This document shows, one piece after another, positions 60,588 through 64,000 of a DNA stretch of 64,000 bases. The notes beneath the pieces are model-generated. The model worked only from the letters and a program-made list of their open reading frames with translations. It did not search any database and was not told the origin of the DNA. The stretch comes from Campylobacter geochelonis (GTDB lineage Bacteria; Campylobacterota; Campylobacteria; Campylobacterales; Campylobacteraceae), in NCBI RefSeq assembly GCF_013201685.1, contig NZ_CP053844.1, forward strand, positions 1,736,001 to 1,800,000, given 5' to 3'. The position numbers and the translations under genes were made by a program. Numbering within the stretch: position 1 is the stretch's first letter; the number at the start of each line of letters is the position of its first letter.

Positions 60588-61691
60588 ATGGAAAAGATTA
60601 GCGATATCATCGAATCCATCGCAAACGAAAAAGGGCTAGAAATCGAAGAAGTAAAAGAAAGAGTCATAAGAGCGTTTATAAATTCAGCTAAAAAACTCTT
60701 TGGTGAGGACTATGAGTATGAAGCGGTTTTAGACGCTAGTTCAAAAAACATCAAGCTTTTTCAAAAAATTCTTGTAGTTGCAAACGATGATGAAAGAGTT
60801 CATGAAGGCGAACATATCATTAATATAAGCAAGGCAAAAGAGATTGATAGTGGTATAGAAATCGGCGATGAGCTTAGCTATGATATAAATTTAGAAAATT
60901 TAGGGCGAACTGCATCTGAGACTCTATCTCGCGAGCTAAACTACCACATACAACGCCTTTTAGAAGAAAAACTTTTTGAGAAATACAACAGCAAGGTTGG
61001 GACTTTGGTTTTTGGAACAGTTACTCATGTTGATTCTGATGAGACAACTTTTGTTGAGATTGATGACTTAAAAGCCTTTATGCCACGAAAAAATAGAATA
61101 AAAGATGAGAAATTTAAAGTCGGCGATATCGCAAGAGCTGTTATTAGACGCGTTTTTGTCGATAAAAGTCAAGGGATTAAAATTGAAATTTCAAGAACAT
61201 CTCCAAAATTTCTTGAAGCTATGCTTGAGGTTCAAGTTCCTGAGATTAAAGATGGAAATGTCATCATAAAATCATGTGCTAGAATTCCTGGAAAACGCGC
61301 TAAAGTCGCTCTTCTTGCGCTTTCTCCAAATGTCGATCCAGTAGGAGCTACCGTTGGAACAAAAGGCGTTAGAATAAATGCAGTAAGCAAAGAGCTTAAA
61401 AACGAAAACATAGATGCGATTGAGTACTCAAGCCAACCAGAGCTTATGGTATCTCGCGCTATCGCCCCAGCAATCGTAAATGCAGTTAAAGTAAATGGCA
61501 AAAAAGCAACCATTTATATAAACAGTGAGCAAAAAAGCAAGGCAATTGGAAAAGATGGTATAAATATCCGCTTAGCTTCGATGCTAACTGGTTATGAAAT
61601 CGAACTTGTTGAGTCAAAAACAGCAGATGAGAGAAATGGCGAAACAAGCTTGGCTGTAAAAGATCTAAAATCTTTGTTTGGAGATATTTAG
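60588..61691 (+). CDS. nusA: Transcription elongation/termination factor NusA
   Basis: Binds RNA polymerase and controls pausing, termination and antitermination. The 367-residue protein has the N-terminal polymerase-binding domain (about 1-125), an S1 domain (VGTLVFGTVTHVDSDETTFVEID onward) and two KH domains, the first with DPVGATVGTKGVRINAV and the second with KAIGKDGINIRLASMLTGYEIEL. No acidic C-terminal repeats, as usual outside gammaproteobacteria. Its last 4 nt overlap the end of dnaX on the other strand. Confidence 0.97.
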   Translation: MEKISDIIESIANEKGLEIEEVKERVIRAFINSAKKLFGEDYEYEAVLDASSKNIKLFQKILVVANDDERVHEGEHIINISKAKEIDSGIEIGDELSYDINLENLGRTASETLSRELNYHIQRLLEEKLFEKYNSKVGTLVFGTVTHVDSDETTFVEIDDLKAFMPRKNRIKDEKFKVGDIARAVIRRVFVDKSQGIKIEISRTSPKFLEAMLEVQVPEIKDGNVIIKSCARIPGKRAKVALLALSPNVDPVGATVGTKGVRINAVSKELKNENIDAIEYSSQPELMVSRAIAPAIVNAVKVNGKKATIYINSEQKSKAIGKDGINIRLASMLTGYEIELVESKTADERNGETSLAVKDLKSLFGDI

Positions 61692-63310
61692 TTATCCTCT
61701 ACTTTAGGAGCTCCAAAAAGCTTTTCGAGCTCCTTTAAAACACTCTCTTCTTTTGACTCTTTTACAAATGAGTTTGAGTTTTTAAGCTCGTTAAAAAGCT
61801 CACTGCTCTTTTTTTTTAAGTCCACACCCCTATCCTCACTTATAAGAACATTTAGCTTATCAAGATTTTGCATATCTTTATCTAAATTTATACTTACATC
61901 TTTTGTGGGTTCGCTTGCGTTCTCTTCTTTTGGTGGGTCGATTTTTATCTTTGTATCTTGGTTGAAAGTGGCTTTTAAAACACTCATTATCGCTTTAGAT
62001 GCGCCACGCAAAAGCTCCTTGTTTGCACCTTTTGCATGAGAGATAACAAAAAGAGTGTTATCTTGAAATTTGATAAATTCAATATCTTTTTTAAAGCACT
62101 CTCCCAAATCAAAATCCCTATCATAAATGCCACTTAAGAATTTATCATATGGGCTTATTTTTATGCTATCTAACGGTGCGATAACTGCTTTTATGCTATC
62201 TTGCTCTTTTTGGTTGTTAGATTTTGCTACGTTTTGGCTATCTGTATCGGCCGAATTTAGACTTTTTGCACTTTCTATGATATCATCAATGCTTCTTAAA
62301 TTCACTGCCTCCATCATCAAAAACAGCGTCATAGCCAAAGCAAATCCACTATCAGCGCCTACGAAAAGCATTCCTTTAGCTTCACTTAAAATTCTAAAAA
62401 ACCTCTCATACATCAAAAGGCTAAATTTAGGCTCTTTGGCTAAAAAACGGTTTTTGATATTTGCTATCATCTCATCGATGATTGTCTCTGGATCGTAGTT
62501 TTCAAGCTCTTTAATTACTACAATCGCCCTATCTCTATCTTGTTTTAGCACGATATCTAAAATTTCATCTATTTTTGAAGGATCAAGAAGTCCAAGCATA
62601 GAAGCAACTGCGCTTTGTGTTATGTTTTCGCTTGAAAAAATTATCGCTTGATCAAGCAATGTTATGCTATCTCTAAGTGAACCAGAACCGCTTCTAGCGA
62701 TAATCTCAAGAGCTGGAGTTTCATACTGTATGCCCTCGTTTTCTAAGATATAAGCAAGATGTTTTATAACCATATTTTTAGCAATCGGTTTAAAACGAAA
62801 GTGTTGGGTTCTTGAAAGCACCGTTACAGGAAGCTTTAGCGGATCTGTTGTCGCAAGGATAAATTTAACATACTCTGGCGGCTCTTCAAGCGTTTTTAAA
62901 AGAGCGTTAAACGCCTCTTTTGTTAGCATATGAACCTCATCGATGATAAAAATTTTATATCTTGCAACAGCTGGTGCGTATTTAGTCTGTTCTATCAAGT
63001 CTCTTATATCATCGATTTTACGGTGGCTTGCGCCATCCATTTCTATGATATCGATGTGTCTTGACTCATTTGCCATTTTACAGTTTGCACAGACTTCGCA
63101 CGGCTTACTAGTTGGTCCATGCTCACAAACTAAAGCCTTAGCAAAAATCCTAGCACTTGAAGTTTTACCACTTCCTCTAAGCCCACTAAAAAGGTAAGCA
63201 TGACTTAATCTTTTGCTATCGAGCGCGTGAGATAGGCTTTTTGAAACGCTTTCTTGTCCGATAAGCTCTTCATAATTTTTTGGTCTATATTTTAGTGCTA
63301 AAGCTTGCAA
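61688..63310 (-). CDS. dnaX: DNA polymerase III subunit gamma/tau
   Basis: Clamp-loader ATPase that organises the replisome. Start is TTG (63310) with AGGA just before it, overlapping the region of the rho stop. The 540-residue protein has KYRPKNYEELIGQ, Walker A GLRGSGKTSSA near 43-53, zinc-binding cysteines in ALVCEHGPTSKPCEVCANC, Walker B IFIIDEVHML and the sensor RTQHFRFK. The C-terminal 150 residues are lysine- and glutamate-rich and vary in this family. No frameshift site for a shorter gamma form was noticed. Confidence 0.95.
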   Translation of the reverse strand: MQALALKYRPKNYEELIGQESVSKSLSHALDSKRLSHAYLFSGLRGSGKTSSARIFAKALVCEHGPTSKPCEVCANCKMANESRHIDIIEMDGASHRKIDDIRDLIEQTKYAPAVARYKIFIIDEVHMLTKEAFNALLKTLEEPPEYVKFILATTDPLKLPVTVLSRTQHFRFKPIAKNMVIKHLAYILENEGIQYETPALEIIARSGSGSLRDSITLLDQAIIFSSENITQSAVASMLGLLDPSKIDEILDIVLKQDRDRAIVVIKELENYDPETIIDEMIANIKNRFLAKEPKFSLLMYERFFRILSEAKGMLFVGADSGFALAMTLFLMMEAVNLRSIDDIIESAKSLNSADTDSQNVAKSNNQKEQDSIKAVIAPLDSIKISPYDKFLSGIYDRDFDLGECFKKDIEFIKFQDNTLFVISHAKGANKELLRGASKAIMSVLKATFNQDTKIKIDPPKEENASEPTKDVSINLDKDMQNLDKLNVLISEDRGVDLKKKSSELFNELKNSNSFVKESKEESVLKELEKLFGAPKVEDN

Positions 63311-63318
63311 ATTTTATC

Positions 63319-64000
63319 CTACTCGTTCATGATAGAAAGAAGTTCTTCGTTGTTTTTAGTTTTTAGCATTTTTGAGTATAAAAATTTAAGTGCTTCAACA
63401 TCATCCATCGTCGCAATCGCCGAACGAAGCGCCCAAATTTTTTGTAGATTATCAGGTCCTTGAAGCAACTCTTCTTTTCTAGTTCCGCTTTTTAAGATGT
63501 TTATCGCTGGATAAATTCGCCTATCGCTAATGTTTCTATCAAGCACGATTTCGCTGTTTCCAGTGCCTTTAAACTCTTCAAAAATCACCTCATCCATTCT
63601 TGAGCCAGTTTCGATTAACGCAGTTGCAACGATAGTCAAGCTTCCGCCATTTTCGATATTTCTAGCTGCACCAAAAAAGCGTTTTGGTTTATGAAGCGCA
63701 TTTGCATCAACGCCACCACTTAGCACTTTGCCGCTGCTTGGAGTTACTGTGTTATACGCTCTTGCTAGTCTTGTTATACTATCAAGTAAAATCACAACAT
63801 CTTTTCCCATCTCAACAGATCTTTTTGCCTTTTCTATGACTAGCTCTGCAACCCTAACATGGTTAAGCGCTGGTTGGTCAAAAGTTGAGCTAAACACCTC
63901 GCCCTTAACGCTTCTTTGCATATCAGTAACCTCTTCAGGTCTTTCATCAACTAGCAAAACCAAAAGTTGAACTTCTGGGTGATTTCGCGCGATTCCATGA
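63319..64000 (-). CDS. rho: Transcription termination factor Rho, C-terminal part (cut by window edge)
   Basis: RNA-dependent helicase that ends transcription. The visible C-terminal part of about 226 residues includes [26 protein letters not shown]-type sequence, [17 protein letters not shown] (Walker B and Q-loop region), [44 protein letters not shown] and the end [14 protein letters not shown]. The N-terminal RNA-binding domain and Walker A lie beyond the right edge. dnaX starts 8 nt after its stop. Confidence 0.97.
   Translation of the reverse strand, partial: HGIARNHPEVQLLVLLVDERPEEVTDMQRSVKGEVFSSTFDQPALNHVRVAELVIEKAKRSVEMGKDVVILLDSITRLARAYNTVTPSSGKVLSGGVDANALHKPKRFFGAARNIENGGSLTIVATALIETGSRMDEVIFEEFKGTGNSEIVLDRNISDRRIYPAINILKSGTRKEELLQGPDNLQKIWALRSAIATMDDVEALKFLYSKMLKTKNNEELLSIMNE

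Overview
The window is bacterial chromosome from the Campylobacterota, almost certainly a Campylobacter outside the C. jejuni/C. coli group. The evidence is an AT-rich sequence (about one third GC by eye), strong AAGG/GGAG ribosome sites, TG-x-TATAAT extended -10 promoters, and several blocks in the same gene order as I remember from C. jejuni: pssA-psd-ftsH-prmA-pgl, fabI-tpiA-pgk-gap-nadD-rsfS, coaX-bamB-like-yfgM-like-gatC-cvpA-fur-lysS-glyA-SPOR-aroE, prfB/rimO/tilS and miaB-HP0268-nusA. No rRNA, tRNA or CRISPR array was found. I cannot name the species.

Layout. 1-4.8 kb: the start of leuA (cut by the left edge) with a likely leucine-codon leader peptide, then pssA, a decarboxylase-like protein, ftsH and prmA, all on the minus strand. 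4.9-6.2 kb: hisA and hisH. 6.2-25.1 kb: one long minus-strand N-glycosylation (pgl) locus read from gne at 25.1 kb down to pglG. It has the usual bacillosamine genes pglF/E/D/C, the transferases pglA/J/I, two pglH-like genes and the oligosaccharyltransferase pglB. It has no ABC flippase PglK. A Wzx-type flippase, a polysaccharide pyruvyl transferase, an iron-sulfur FrhB-like protein and an ecotin protease inhibitor are present instead. A 133-bp tandem array between pglB and pglA copies the pglA start region three extra times.

25.4-37.9 kb: a periplasmic DNA ligase, a PolB-type exonuclease, an old-yellow-enzyme reductase, fabI, a Doc-like toxin pair placed inside the fabI-tpiA block, glycolytic tpiA-pgk-gap, a NadD-RsfS fusion, a sodium-coupled transporter and a YeiH exporter divergent from a LysR regulator. 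37.9-48.1 kb: hisG, coaX, two envelope proteins (BamB-like, YfgM-like), then a rightward run gatC-pilT-cvpA-fur-lysS-glyA-SPOR-aroE. 48.5-56.5 kb: a Sel1-type lipoprotein, prfB, nhaA, panC, rimO, tilS and a Tat-exported NosL-like protein. 57.0-57.7 kb: a decayed IS1595-type transposase. 58-64 kb: a DUF374 acyltransferase, miaB, an HP0268-like protein, nusA, dnaX and the C-terminal part of rho (cut by the right edge).

How the parts work together. The pgl enzymes should build a lipid-linked oligosaccharide on the inner face of the membrane, flip it, and let PglB move it to D/E-x-N-x-S/T sites of periplasmic proteins. Likely substrates are encoded in the window: ecotin, PglB itself, the CvpA tail and the YfgM-like protein all carry such sites. 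The swapped flippase and the pyruvyl transferase/iron-sulfur pair suggest a glycan unlike that of C. jejuni. This is an inference from gene content, not a demonstrated structure.
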